From a virus, in IMG/VR virus record IMGVR_UViG_3300022074_006761, positions 1 to 40,487 of that record: DNA of 40,487 nt, one strand, 5' to 3'. Below, in pieces: positions 8,801-18,401 of this stretch. Position 1 is the stretch's first letter; the number at the start of each line of letters is the position of its first letter. The translations under genes and the position numbers were made by a program. Below the pieces are notes generated by a model. That model saw only the letters and a list, made by a program, of their open reading frames with translations, was not told where the DNA came from and searched no databases.

Positions 8801-11731
8801 AACATCACTTTTTAAGACAGAATCTGTTTCTCTTGTAGTTTTACTTATAGTTACCAATCGTTTTAAATTTTTCCAACTATCTCCAGGAAATAATTTGTCT
8901 CCCTTATTGCCTAAATTAAATTCGGTTATTAAATTATCCTCTAATCCAAGAATGCTATTTGAGTCTAAAGTAAAATTCTTTAATTGTTTATTTTGTGGTA
9001 TAGTAATGTTTATAGTCTTATTGTATGCGGAAGTGGAAATTCCCCTGAAAGAAAAAGTTCTACTTCTACTAAAGTTTTCTAAAATATACTGCTGTAATGT
9101 TATTCCAGCTTCTAAAGCTTCTCTTAAATTTGCATATCTAGTTATAAACCTGCTGACGTCCAAAGATCCTGGATTTATACTAACAATTGGATCGCTAATA
9201 AACCAACCATCTTCAGGTCTTGCATTTACTTCTTTTGTTACGCCAAACAATAATCCATTACTAATACCATGTTCTCCCGCTGCAACCGCCTCTATAAAGT
9301 TGGCGTACCCCCCAGCTAAAATACTTACATTTTGCTGATATATCAAGGTTGTAATACTTTTAGCGGTTCGTGAATCAGAAGGATATTCAATAAGCGTACT
9401 TGTACCATCGCCATTACTCCTATCTTGCTTAGCATAATTTTGAAATATTTTTTTTGTGGTATCAGTTTCTGGTACAACACTATATAAATCTTGTAAATCA
9501 CTCCCTCTCGTGCTCAAAGAGAAAGCCTCAAATTGAAAAATATTTCCATAGGTTACATCTTGCATGCCTCCCAATTTTGTTCCAAAATTAGCTTGCGCTC
9601 TATTATCATATCTCTGTCTAACTCTACCAGCAATAAGGGACTCGTCTTTGGGCCTATACACACCAGCATCAACAGTATCTTGACCAGCTGGACCTTCTCC
9701 GTAATCCCTATATCTCCATTCAACTATTGATAAAAATCTAGCTCCTACATGAGAGTCGGATGCAATACCGAACGGCTTTAAAGAGTTGCCTTTACCAACA
9801 AGATGATATTGTCGAGTACTTACGTCTTGTAAAAAAATAGCTCTTTCACCTACTCCATTATAAGCTATACTCCCTGCTGTACCTTCTGCTAAATCCACTT
9901 GACCTATGGTTATTTTATACATAGGATTATTTTGATCAGACATCCAAGTTATATCCCCTTCAACGGGTTGACTGGTTGTATGGTGATCGGTAATTGGACC
10001 AGATCCATCTGGTGGCCTAAATGCAAAAAAAGAACTAGGCTGGTTTTTAAAGTAACTAACTTGTGTTGGCATTTGTACATCCGTGCCTCTTAAAATATCA
10101 TCAGACTCTTTATGAGTAGGATGTCTAAAACCAGAAATTGTTAAATAATCTGCATGATTTGGATCAGTTTCAGGCGAAACTTGAACTATAAGAGCATCAA
10201 GTATTTCTATAAATGGATATTGTTGTTCCAAAACACTAATCTCTATGCCACCAATATAATTAGTACTAATATTATCTACTAAATTATCTACGGTTTCATA
10301 TTTTGTTTCGATTCGAAATCCAACATCATTTTCAATTCTCCTTCCAGCATCGTCTCCATCAGCCACCGTATCAAATAAACTATTTATTGAAATTGTCACT
10401 GAAACTGATTCAACATTCCAATCATCTACAGCATGAGTTAAACTATAAGTATTGTGATTCCTTGGTTTATTAGCGTTCCAATCAGCAAAATCACCTAACC
10501 CTCTTATGTCTTTGTTTAAATCGGCATTAAAAGAGCCCAATAATCTTCTTGAGTAACTTATATCTCTACTTTGATTTAAGTTTAAAGGGGCCTGTTCTTC
10601 GTAACCATTTCTAAAATCAAAATCTATATTATTATAATTATATGTACCTTCAATGTCATTGTTGAATGCAATTTTAATTGGAGCTTCGTTAATTTTACCT
10701 ATTTCTGGATCTTTTTGATTTTTACTGGCTCTGTGTATAGCTAATCTACCAGCAGTGCCAGATCGAGTAAAAACATCATAACCTCCATCAATACCATTTT
10801 GAATTTTTGTGTTAAAACTAGAGTCGCCAAGTGGTACAAAAAATTTACCAGTGTCAAAAGCGCTCCCGTTTAATCTAGTGTTATTTCCTATATAGAAAAA
10901 CATAACACCACCACCAACAAAGTCACTTATTCTATATTTATTTCCTGCTTGATTACCAGTTAATGAACCAGAATTTGCGATGTTATTATAATTTGTCGCA
11001 GAATTAAATTTTGGCACAACAAAAAATAAACTCTTAGGTACGTTAATTGTATCACCATTTTCTAGTTCTATACTTCTTTCTTCAATACCATTATGAAAAT
11101 ATGTATCAAAAGATATTAAACTTGTGATCGTACTCAATGATCCATTAACTTCTCTTCTAAAAAAGTGTCCATCATTTTCATCAAAAAGATTTTCTGTTGT
11201 AAATTGTATAAAACCAAAATTCTTTGTTTGTGGATTTGAATCTATGTAATTTTCTAATTCTGTTAATACTGTATCAATTTCAGATTGTTTACTTGCATAT
11301 AAAGTATCATTACCAGGATGCCCAACAGTAGAAGTTGTTACTGCATTACCCAAATTAGTTCTTATTTGATTGAGAGCTGTTCTTATATTTGTTGACGTAA
11401 GTTCGTGTATATTTTGTATATTTGAGTGGGGCAAAAATTTTTGATGCACACTAGATATGGTTCCGTCTGTGTTACGCAGATCTCCAGTATTTATTTCTTT
11501 TATAGGTACATCGTCTAAATATATCGCTTCTAAAAATTTATAATCTTTAGCTCTCCTACCATCTAAAGTTACTAATCCGTCAATTGGACCCTCGCTTATT
11601 AGATCGATTACAGAAACAGATTGGGAAGACTGTAAATTTTCAGTTCTTGCTGGCGGTTTCAATCCAACATGACCTAAAATAGGTATTTCTTTGCCCAATT
11701 TGGTTTTATAATATTCCTTACGATCCGCCAT
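5855..11731 (-). CDS. gpJ-like tail tip/host-specificity protein, paralogue 2 (1958 aa)
   Basis: This very long protein begins with a J-type N-terminus (SVSVIDLISEGPIDGL, about residues 38-53). Its core around residues 1285-1560 has the block YIGEWDGNFKLAWTDNPAW, then LYDLMVNPIYGIGNRL, ..YWDG.. and KLETEMV.., which matches lambda J. A C-terminal region near residues 1740-1850 looks like fibronectin-type repeats. Residues about 1050-1284 (nucleotides roughly 7880-8580) hold a laminin-G/concanavalin-like domain that its neighbour lacks. J forms the tip of the tail and contacts the receptor. Lambda J has about 1132 residues, so this one is 70% longer. It shares its architecture with the 1840-residue gene at 12151 and is separated from it by one small gene. 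Confidence 0.85.
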   Translation of the reverse strand: MADRKEYYKTKLGKEIPILGHVGLKPPARTENLQSSQSVSVIDLISEGPIDGLVTLDGRRAKDYKFLEAIYLDDVPIKEINTGDLRNTDGTISSVHQKFLPHSNIQNIHELTSTNIRTALNQIRTNLGNAVTTSTVGHPGNDTLYASKQSEIDTVLTELENYIDSNPQTKNFGFIQFTTENLFDENDGHFFRREVNGSLSTITSLISFDTYFHNGIEERSIELENGDTINVPKSLFFVVPKFNSATNYNNIANSGSLTGNQAGNKYRISDFVGGGVMFFYIGNNTRLNGSAFDTGKFFVPLGDSSFNTKIQNGIDGGYDVFTRSGTAGRLAIHRASKNQKDPEIGKINEAPIKIAFNNDIEGTYNYNNIDFDFRNGYEEQAPLNLNQSRDISYSRRLLGSFNADLNKDIRGLGDFADWNANKPRNHNTYSLTHAVDDWNVESVSVTISINSLFDTVADGDDAGRRIENDVGFRIETKYETVDNLVDNISTNYIGGIEISVLEQQYPFIEILDALIVQVSPETDPNHADYLTISGFRHPTHKESDDILRGTDVQMPTQVSYFKNQPSSFFAFRPPDGSGPITDHHTTSQPVEGDITWMSDQNNPMYKITIGQVDLAEGTAGSIAYNGVGERAIFLQDVSTRQYHLVGKGNSLKPFGIASDSHVGARFLSIVEWRYRDYGEGPAGQDTVDAGVYRPKDESLIAGRVRQRYDNRAQANFGTKLGGMQDVTYGNIFQFEAFSLSTRGSDLQDLYSVVPETDTTKKIFQNYAKQDRSNGDGTSTLIEYPSDSRTAKSITTLIYQQNVSILAGGYANFIEAVAAGEHGISNGLLFGVTKEVNARPEDGWFISDPIVSINPGSLDVSRFITRYANLREALEAGITLQQYILENFSRSRTFSFRGISTSAYNKTINITIPQNKQLKNFTLDSNSILGLEDNLITEFNLGNKGDKLFPGDSWKNLKRLVTISKTTRETDSVLKSDVCYLNYVTEKLNDDYTYPLSALSKCIFDARAFNSLPSRSFQCRLKKVLVPTNYSPLRGDGSDKRIVDNANAYGRRNIFKFKGGQFIQVPNKVIIGTDNCEFSLKTKFNNSVLTTNGIRVYLSATSSNTKRIEISYTQATKQFRLIYHGLGSINFDSIANRITDLGNVYEIKMKVTQSHIIGELNVYDSSGQLIESKNSDAENNKVAIASRSGRAMNMDNTSNNFVEIGSIRGGTNKVQNGVMIADVKIKKNNQLLHHYDGTVIESTTNNYVFRDRFAGAHGVFKGTTIDPSNSSNLVTDASFAFGKNREQVYIGEWDGNFKLAWTDNPAWILYDLMVNPIYGIGNRLDDRQDINIFKLYDSARYADTVDDEGFFDGVPDSQGGLEPRFAANLMLTNSQNAYNVLSNIASIFRGMSYWDGASLTFAVDKPKEINGFFNNSNVFDGIFNYGDILANARFNRVEVTYADAKDNYNQKIEYIEDEESIRNHGIIIHKSNGIGCTSKSQAKRLGKYLLLSNKLETEMVTFQAGVESTFLTPGDIVRIDDDLKNFEINHGNILEIETGDGTQAVTPYFDIPNSVNIESIKTDKRATEGETLFTATVEDIGNIYAYNNKEQNEIKNLYDVYNHNFLESFGSEQNKYDGVVPIDEMRNLETKQVTEFKISGVKEFPRDHFLRVYLDLNNDITGVPHGSTFSVELKNNVNEFYKIINISPVEDNLYEISALQYNSGKFDTIESNDLDTAETKYNIGIMDHQVNRPLAPNTVTETLTLQSNGSYTLAGTIFGNPSSNETKYRVTAINETISGPYYQKEFRKTDFSSHQTAYSIKNLNAGTYKVEVNSLKNPESSESVVLKVDVPFANITYIKDIIKNIDLTNSLDKTYERKNGMGVGSGVSPNKTLEFEFDIRNKYDIPIDLETSESYLDIFIRVSENDFVAIEQNYKSNKYTYSKFSAKNMFIDSDEVELHFHLTSEDFRDTATYKGKLSD

Positions 11732-11735
11732 ATTA

Positions 11736-12158
11736 CTATTTACACATTTTGACTTTTATTTTCATATGATCTTTGATAATACCTCTTATTTTCAAAAAAA
11801 CATGTATTCCAAAATTTTTTATATTTTTTTTAAAAATATTTTGAATTTGTTCCTTTTTTAGGTTCAATTCTAAGGTATTATCATCAAGTATTTCGTGATG
11901 CAACTCCTTAAAGTCAGTATCAAAAAATTGAAAATCTAAACACAAATCTTTATTTTTTTCTTGAAATTTGTCGTAATTTGCGGCTTTATTTACTAAAAAG
12001 TTAAAACTCAAGGTACAATAATCTTGCATCGAAACCTCACATACTCTAAAATTTGAACTTTGTACAATCCAAGCGTCGACAGATATTAAATTTGAAAAAG
12101 ATAATTTTTCCATCAAATTTGGTTTAATAGATATTGTTTTTCTTAACATATTACTCAA
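11736..12158 (-). CDS. Small protein between the two J-like genes
   Basis: The 140-residue protein has no recognisable motif, signal or membrane segment. It is mostly predicted beta strands and one Lys-rich helix. It overlaps the upstream J-like gene by 8 bases and leaves 4 bases to the downstream one, so it is translated within the tail-tip operon. Position suggests a chaperone, a tip subunit or a factor that keeps the two J paralogues apart; none of this is shown by the sequence. Confidence 0.65.
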   Translation of the reverse strand: MSNMLRKTISIKPNLMEKLSFSNLISVDAWIVQSSNFRVCEVSMQDYCTLSFNFLVNKAANYDKFQEKNKDLCLDFQFFDTDFKELHHEILDDNTLELNLKKEQIQNIFKKNIKNFGIHVFLKIRGIIKDHMKIKVKMCK

Positions 12159-15100
12159 TAATTGATTTTACCGTTACTTCATAATCACCATAACTTTCTA
12201 TATTTCTAAAAGTAAATGACGACCTATACTTTGAGTTTGATATGGAACCCTTTAAAACTTTCTTTTCTCTAACACTAATTGGAGATTTAGAAATAAGTTG
12301 TACAATATAATGCGTCTCTGTTCCAGACAAACTACCAACTATATCAACTTCCAAATCTCTAATTCCTGCGCTATTTTGTACAAGATTAGTTGTAAAAGAA
12401 TCTGGTTCGGTTGCTGTCTTCACCACATGCGAAGGCTCTCCTATATTCTTTTTGGTCGTATCTTCAAAACCAAAATTATCACCATCTTGAGTTTCAATGA
12501 GATTATATTTTTCTTGTCTGTATTCTGTTGCCCTTATAGCATACAAGTTTGATTCCTTTGGTTCGATTGACAAAACTCTATACTTTAATGGTTCTGAATC
12601 ATTTAAATTAGTTCCAACATAAGAACCAACATGTAAATCTTTCGCATTAAAAGTAGCAGAGTGAGTAACCAAATAATGATCACCTTGATCAGTTATAATT
12701 AAGACTGGAACTTCATCACCAATATTTACTTTATATTGAGATTCAGCTACCTGGCCAAAATTTGATTCACCAAATTTTATAGATTCCACAGTTTCTTTTA
12801 AACCTTTATCTGTTTGATTTGTGTTGTATACAAACAACGGATTTGAAGTGCTCCATTTTGTTAAATCGAAATCTTTGCTTATTCTGAAGTTTGTGTCGTT
12901 TACGATTTCTATAACTTGAGCAAAAGCTGGTTCAAATTCTTTTATTTCATCATTAATTTGTATCACATCTCCAATTCCCATAGTTAAAGCTTCTGGGCCA
13001 GTTGCAAAGTTAACTATTTCTGTTTCTAACTTATTAGAAAGCATAACATATTTAGCCTTCCTTAACGCTTGACCTCTTGAAGTAGCTCCTGGTGCCGATA
13101 TAGTTGTTGAAATTGGACCATTTAACCTTAAAGCTTCTTCATCGGACACGCTTGCAATTTTATACATGAATTTATCTTTTTTATCTTTATATTCAACTTT
13201 AATTAAATTAAAATGTGAAACATTAGCTGTATCTTCATAATTGAATAATCCATCTTCTACATTTTCATTGTTGAAAAAAGCTGCAACTGGTTCTGGTTTA
13301 TCACAATAAAAATTAACAGCCTCTCCATCCCAGTAACACTTACCATTAAAAACAGATGCTACATCATTGATCATATTGTATGGATTTTGACTTGAATTAA
13401 AAAGAACGTTACAAGAAAATCTTGGTTCAAGACCATTTTCACCATCTGGTACACCAACAAAGTTTCCATTGTTATCGACTGCATCACAATATTTTGCAAT
13501 TTTATATAAATTAAATACATCTATATCTTCGACTGAATCGAGTCTATTACCTATTCCATATACTTTATTTATCAATAAATCATATATTATCCATGCTGGG
13601 TTATCTGTCCACCCTTGTTTAAATGTTCCGTCCCAATCTCCGTTGTAAATATTTTGTAAACCTACTGTTGTTTTTTCAGTGTTAGTTAAAAACCTTTTAT
13701 CTTTTCCGTTATCTAGTAATGGGAAATAGTTTGAAGGCACCAAAACTTTTTTTAGTCTCATAGTGTAAGTTCTTACTGGTATACTTGAATAATTTCTTGA
13801 ATCGAATCTAATTTTTATTATTGATGAATTTGGATATGTGAATTTTTCTTCAACAATTTCATTCATGTGTGACACTCGAATACTTTTTTGTATAAAAGGA
13901 GAATCAGTTTCGTAACTAAGTTTTTTAACCTTTACATAACGCGGGCATTTTTCAATCACTTGTTGTTTTGTTAAATCTGGAAATTGATTTACAATTTCAT
14001 TGTATTTGGGTAAATCATATGGAGCTGTGTCAACACTATAGCCGTCTGTAACTCTACCGACATATGTTTTGTCCTGAATTATGGGTGTGTAATTTACATT
14101 TTCAAAACCAATTTCTATTCTTACAGCTAAGGACTCACTGGTTTCTACAGCTCGAAATTGAAATGGGTTAAGCTCTTCTGCCACATTTCTATTCAAAGCG
14201 TTGATTAAAAAACATACTTGAATCTTAGAAACATATGGATTATGTATAATATGTTTAACTATATTGCCATCAGCACCTGCTCGTTGATTTTCTTGGTTTG
14301 TAAAATCAACTCCATCTATAAAGTGTTTACTTTGGTTTCCTTGATAAGCTCCAACAGAAAGCGTACCAGAAAGTATCCCAGTTTGTTGTAAATCAGTTCT
14401 TATTTGTTCATTAGTTCCAACTGGCCCGAGCAACAGTGTACTTATACTTACTGAATTTAAAACTTCACTTTCTAACGGCAGTTGTGTTTCTGATCCATCT
14501 CTATATTTAATTGATAAATTATCAAAATTATATTTCGCCCTTAAACTTGTTTTTCTTGAAACATTTATATATTTTCCATTCATAACAGCTGGTGTATGAC
14601 TTGCATATGGATTAGCAGCATTACCATATTTGAAACCAAAGCTGTCTGTAACAATCACATCATAATTTCCATTAACACCTTGTAGTATTTTAATATTTTT
14701 GTCTGGATCATTAGCTTGCACTAAAACTTTGTCCATATCCACTTCACCATTAGGTTTTCTAGCTTCTCCATTTGGTCCTAAATAAATAGGATAAGCAAAT
14801 GAACCTACATATCTATTCGAATCCATATCGTAAATTTGCACACCATGCGGCTGCGATGTTTGTGATATATTTCTTAAGTTATAATTATAGTCAACTGAAT
14901 TTGATGTTTCAGTTGAAATATAATAGGGATTTCTAGTGATGGCAGCAAGTGCCAGCTGTACTTCATAAGGTATTGTATCGGTTGGCTCTGTTGCTTGAAA
15001 TGTGTAACTGTTTGCATTACGTGTTTGAGTAAAGGTAAAAAATTCTCCTCTTTTTCTCAAAAAAGATGATCTATAATAATCAGCATCTGTCCTAGCATCA

Positions 15101-17673
15101 CCATTTACTCTTAGTCTGTTTCCATAAAAAGGGTAGTAAGATAAATATTCTCTACTAATCTCTGAGTCGGCATAATCATCAAATTTAATTATTGGTTTTA
15201 ATGAAGGTAAAACAAAATTAAAATTATGACCAGTCATCGGATCAAATGTTATACCTGGATTTGGTGTTCTAAAATTTGGAGAATCTAAATTTAAATAAGC
15301 GGGAGGTATGACAGCTTCATCAGTTAAAGTGAGAAGTGGTTTTGACTTTAAATAAAGTCGACTTCTAGGAGTATTTTTATATTGAAGATCAGGGGGTGTT
15401 GTGTATGCTGTTACATTACCATCACTATCTGTAAGATTGTTATATATAACTGATTGTGGTGTAAATCCTTCACTCGAAGTTACATCAACAGTGCTATCAA
15501 AATTAAATAAATCACCTCTAAATATTAAATAACCCATATCATTTAAAGCTTCATCTTTTATATTTTCTTGATAAGATTTTCCAGTGATAATAGATTTAAG
15601 GTTTTCTAATTTTTTTATGAAAGGCTCTCTTATTCCAGCAGGTACATTACTACCAGCAACAAAGCTATGTACGACCTTTAGTGGGTTTACGTGGCCAGGA
15701 TATTGCTCTGCAAATGTTGTTTCGCTACTAGTAGCTTTTAAGTAAGGTAAACAGTTTTCGTATACATTTATGTATTGATTGTATTCATATTGAGGCGCCA
15801 ATTGTTCTGCTGGTCCAAAAGTTCTAAATAATGTCGATCTTGATGTCCAAACCGATGTCAAAGTTCCAAAACTGTTGCCTATACCTAATCCATGAATAAT
15901 ATTTCCTCTATATTTTCTAGGAGTGTTGCCATCTAATGTATTTTTTGTGTTTGCTTTAAGACCGTTAGCAAATCCTTGCCACGTATTAGATTGATTGTAA
16001 AAACTATCTTGAGAATATATTGATAGCATTAAATAAACAGGACTCTTATACCCAAGGGTTTTAACAGTATCTAAATCTGCAGAATTTGTACCCCTAAAAG
16101 CTGTGGGTATATCTCTTGGAATGTATTGCGTCCTTGCATTGACATAATAATTTACTCCAACCTGATGTGTGTATACATTATAGCCCGCCATTGAGGATAA
16201 AAGAAATTTGATATTATTTTTATCAACTACATTTTTTTTCCAATCTTCGGTTTCTAAAATATATGGGGTATACGTATAACCACCTTCCTTATAATATGCT
16301 GAAGCTGCAGCTACTATATTTAAGTCCTGTCCATACTCAAACCAATGAGCAAGTCTTGGTCCATAACCTTGTGTAGCGGTTGAATTTACTGGAAGGGCGT
16401 CTGCAGTCCCCGCTATTTGTATTTTCGGCCTATAAAACCCAGTAATAATATTTATGGTATCGTTTATACCACTAATCATAAAATCTTTGTATCCAGTACT
16501 TCCCGTAACAAAACTATCACCTTTTAAATCAGCATTTGTTAAAGTAATTGAAGGTTCTATATCAATTATTTGCTCCTCTATCTCAGCATCTGTACCAACA
16601 AAATTTAACATACCTCTTTGAAATGTAGAAGTGTGAGTGGTGTAAGCCCTCGATGTGTTATTCATATAATTTTTGATGTAACTAGCATGTTGCGCATTTA
16701 TTTTCACACTAGACGCATAAGCTCCACCAACATGAAATGGTTTAATAGTATTTGTTCTTCGACAATGAGAGAGCTTACCCATTTTAGTGTTAAATAATTT
16801 TACTAAAGCTCCAGATTGAGGTAAATTATAACTATAAATTACATCTCCAAAACCTTTTTGTCCTTCATCTATTAATCGTTCTCCAGCCTGTTCTGACCTT
16901 CTTATAATTTGTGTATATACAAAATCTGGATTAAAAGCTGTTGGTAAGTAAAAAGCGGTATTTGGAATTTGCCATGGAAACGCTACAGTTGACTTCGTAT
17001 ATTCGTTGCCAACACCAATATCTGTGTCCATAACCCAAACCAATCTCTGTACAGAATTTCCTGCAGCGTCTTCTACAGTCCTTTGAATTCTATAAAATGC
17101 TATTCGATCAGTAAGAGGCAAACCAATCGTAGATTCTAATTGCCAATTGCCTTCATTTGTCAAAACATACTTTCCATTTAAACTACTATAAAGATTGGAA
17201 GTTAAAATAAAACTATCTCCAGCGGTCAAATTTAAATCATCAAAATTTTGATTAACTGGCCTTGTTTCCGAATATGATACAGGTTTGATTGCATCAACTA
17301 GAAAATTTCTTGAATTATTTATTGAAGTAACTTCAAATTGCGGTTCTTCATCAAACGTTTTAACTACAGTATTATCAAAATAAGTAGCTTCCATTGGATC
17401 ATTAGTAGAGAGGCCAAATGTATTTACAAAACCTTCTACTGGCCCTTCTGAAATTAAATCTAAAAGCGTGACTTCAGAGTGTGATTTGTTTCCTATTGTT
17501 GTTTGTGGTGGATTTAATCCTCGATATCTTAACCCCAAACCTTTTTGAACTACAGATAGTCTTACACTTAGTTGGTCAGAAAAAGTATCTGCTTGAGCTT
17601 GCGTTTGAAACGCAAAAATATCTTGACCTAAAATATTACGCTCAAGTGCTTTCTTTCTATAATACTCTTTCAT
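12151..17673 (-). CDS. gpJ-like tail tip/host-specificity protein, paralogue 1 (1840 aa)
   Basis: The protein starts with SEVTLLDLISEGPVEGFVN (near residue 67), the J N-terminal signature. The J core at about 1345-1640 includes YNGDWDGTFKQGWTDNPAW, LLINKVYGIGNRL and KLETEIVNF. It aligns through its core with the 1958-residue paralogue downstream, differing mainly by the lack of the laminin-G-like insertion between the KKVLVP..NY..L segment and the GDWDG segment. A segment near residue 1780 looks like the beta-rich C-terminal repeat of the other copy. It lies right after two gpI-like genes, overlapping the neighbour by one base. Two J genes could form a mixed tip or recognise two receptors. 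Confidence 0.85.
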   Translation of the reverse strand: MKEYYRKKALERNILGQDIFAFQTQAQADTFSDQLSVRLSVVQKGLGLRYRGLNPPQTTIGNKSHSEVTLLDLISEGPVEGFVNTFGLSTNDPMEATYFDNTVVKTFDEEPQFEVTSINNSRNFLVDAIKPVSYSETRPVNQNFDDLNLTAGDSFILTSNLYSSLNGKYVLTNEGNWQLESTIGLPLTDRIAFYRIQRTVEDAAGNSVQRLVWVMDTDIGVGNEYTKSTVAFPWQIPNTAFYLPTAFNPDFVYTQIIRRSEQAGERLIDEGQKGFGDVIYSYNLPQSGALVKLFNTKMGKLSHCRRTNTIKPFHVGGAYASSVKINAQHASYIKNYMNNTSRAYTTHTSTFQRGMLNFVGTDAEIEEQIIDIEPSITLTNADLKGDSFVTGSTGYKDFMISGINDTINIITGFYRPKIQIAGTADALPVNSTATQGYGPRLAHWFEYGQDLNIVAAASAYYKEGGYTYTPYILETEDWKKNVVDKNNIKFLLSSMAGYNVYTHQVGVNYYVNARTQYIPRDIPTAFRGTNSADLDTVKTLGYKSPVYLMLSIYSQDSFYNQSNTWQGFANGLKANTKNTLDGNTPRKYRGNIIHGLGIGNSFGTLTSVWTSRSTLFRTFGPAEQLAPQYEYNQYINVYENCLPYLKATSSETTFAEQYPGHVNPLKVVHSFVAGSNVPAGIREPFIKKLENLKSIITGKSYQENIKDEALNDMGYLIFRGDLFNFDSTVDVTSSEGFTPQSVIYNNLTDSDGNVTAYTTPPDLQYKNTPRSRLYLKSKPLLTLTDEAVIPPAYLNLDSPNFRTPNPGITFDPMTGHNFNFVLPSLKPIIKFDDYADSEISREYLSYYPFYGNRLRVNGDARTDADYYRSSFLRKRGEFFTFTQTRNANSYTFQATEPTDTIPYEVQLALAAITRNPYYISTETSNSVDYNYNLRNISQTSQPHGVQIYDMDSNRYVGSFAYPIYLGPNGEARKPNGEVDMDKVLVQANDPDKNIKILQGVNGNYDVIVTDSFGFKYGNAANPYASHTPAVMNGKYINVSRKTSLRAKYNFDNLSIKYRDGSETQLPLESEVLNSVSISTLLLGPVGTNEQIRTDLQQTGILSGTLSVGAYQGNQSKHFIDGVDFTNQENQRAGADGNIVKHIIHNPYVSKIQVCFLINALNRNVAEELNPFQFRAVETSESLAVRIEIGFENVNYTPIIQDKTYVGRVTDGYSVDTAPYDLPKYNEIVNQFPDLTKQQVIEKCPRYVKVKKLSYETDSPFIQKSIRVSHMNEIVEEKFTYPNSSIIKIRFDSRNYSSIPVRTYTMRLKKVLVPSNYFPLLDNGKDKRFLTNTEKTTVGLQNIYNGDWDGTFKQGWTDNPAWIIYDLLINKVYGIGNRLDSVEDIDVFNLYKIAKYCDAVDNNGNFVGVPDGENGLEPRFSCNVLFNSSQNPYNMINDVASVFNGKCYWDGEAVNFYCDKPEPVAAFFNNENVEDGLFNYEDTANVSHFNLIKVEYKDKKDKFMYKIASVSDEEALRLNGPISTTISAPGATSRGQALRKAKYVMLSNKLETEIVNFATGPEALTMGIGDVIQINDEIKEFEPAFAQVIEIVNDTNFRISKDFDLTKWSTSNPLFVYNTNQTDKGLKETVESIKFGESNFGQVAESQYKVNIGDEVPVLIITDQGDHYLVTHSATFNAKDLHVGSYVGTNLNDSEPLKYRVLSIEPKESNLYAIRATEYRQEKYNLIETQDGDNFGFEDTTKKNIGEPSHVVKTATEPDSFTTNLVQNSAGIRDLEVDIVGSLSGTETHYIVQLISKSPISVREKKVLKGSISNSKYRSSFTFRNIESYGDYEVTVKSIIE

Positions 17674-18401
17674 TAGTAATTAGAAAATAAATTAAATGAA
17701 GAATTTCCAAAAACTTCTTGTATCTTTAATAATGCATTAGATCTTGAAATTTCAGAATTACCTGGCTGTCTATCATTTTCCAAATCAAAAGATGTTAACG
17801 TAGATTGTACAACAGATGAGCCTATTCTCAAAGTTCCATAACCAAGACCGACAGGTTGACCTTGTCTAGTCATATTCACTGGTGAAGAAAAAGCGTAAGA
17901 AAGGTTACTAATACCAACTTCTTGCATCATTTCTTCAACTTTTCCAGCAAAAGGTTCTGTTTCTGGTATCGATGTAGTTAAGTATACAATTCCAGTTATA
18001 ATTAAACCAACACCCAAGGCACCCATTGCTGCAACCGCCCAAACAGGTAAAGCGGGCGCAAAAACAATAGCGGCAACTATCAAAATAACGCCAACAACAA
18101 TTTCCTTAAATTTCTCCCAAACTTTTTTCTGCCCATAAATCGATGGAGCAATGTCTATTGTTTTAATAAATTCTTCTGAATTTTCTTTTAGATTTCCACA
18201 CGAAACTATTTGATCATCATTCGCAATCATTTCATAACACATTCCATTTTTTGTAGCCTGATTTGTTATGTACTTTTTGAAACCTGGAAACAACATTTCT
18301 ATAGCATCTAAAGCATCACTTGGTTTATTTATATTAGCGAATTCAAATTCGCTTCCATAAATTTTAGCTATTTTTCCATGTAATATTATTTTAGTTTTCA
18401 T
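17673..18401 (-). CDS. gpI-like tail assembly protein, copy 2
   Basis: The 242-residue protein begins KIILHGKIAKIYGSEFEF, like the beta-grasp start of lambda gpI, and continues with a PSDALDAIEMLFPGFKKYI block. Hydrophobic residues about 104-145 form two likely membrane-prone helices (VVGVILIVAAIVFAPALPVWAV and a second one after a short gap). Near residues 180-205 a GQPVGLGYGTLRIGSSVV segment matches the end of the other gpI copy. gpI acts in tail-tip assembly before J. It overlaps its neighbours by one base on both sides. The pairing of this copy with one of the J genes is inference. Confidence 0.8.
   Translation of the reverse strand: MKTKIILHGKIAKIYGSEFEFANINKPSDALDAIEMLFPGFKKYITNQATKNGMCYEMIANDDQIVSCGNLKENSEEFIKTIDIAPSIYGQKKVWEKFKEIVVGVILIVAAIVFAPALPVWAVAAMGALGVGLIITGIVYLTTSIPETEPFAGKVEEMMQEVGISNLSYAFSSPVNMTRQGQPVGLGYGTLRIGSSVVQSTLTSFDLENDRQPGNSEISRSNALLKIQEVFGNSSFNLFSNY

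Noticed and set aside
8895-9338. Long + strand frame inside the 1958-residue J gene
   Set aside because: Antisense to a strong tail gene, with no promoter or start context.
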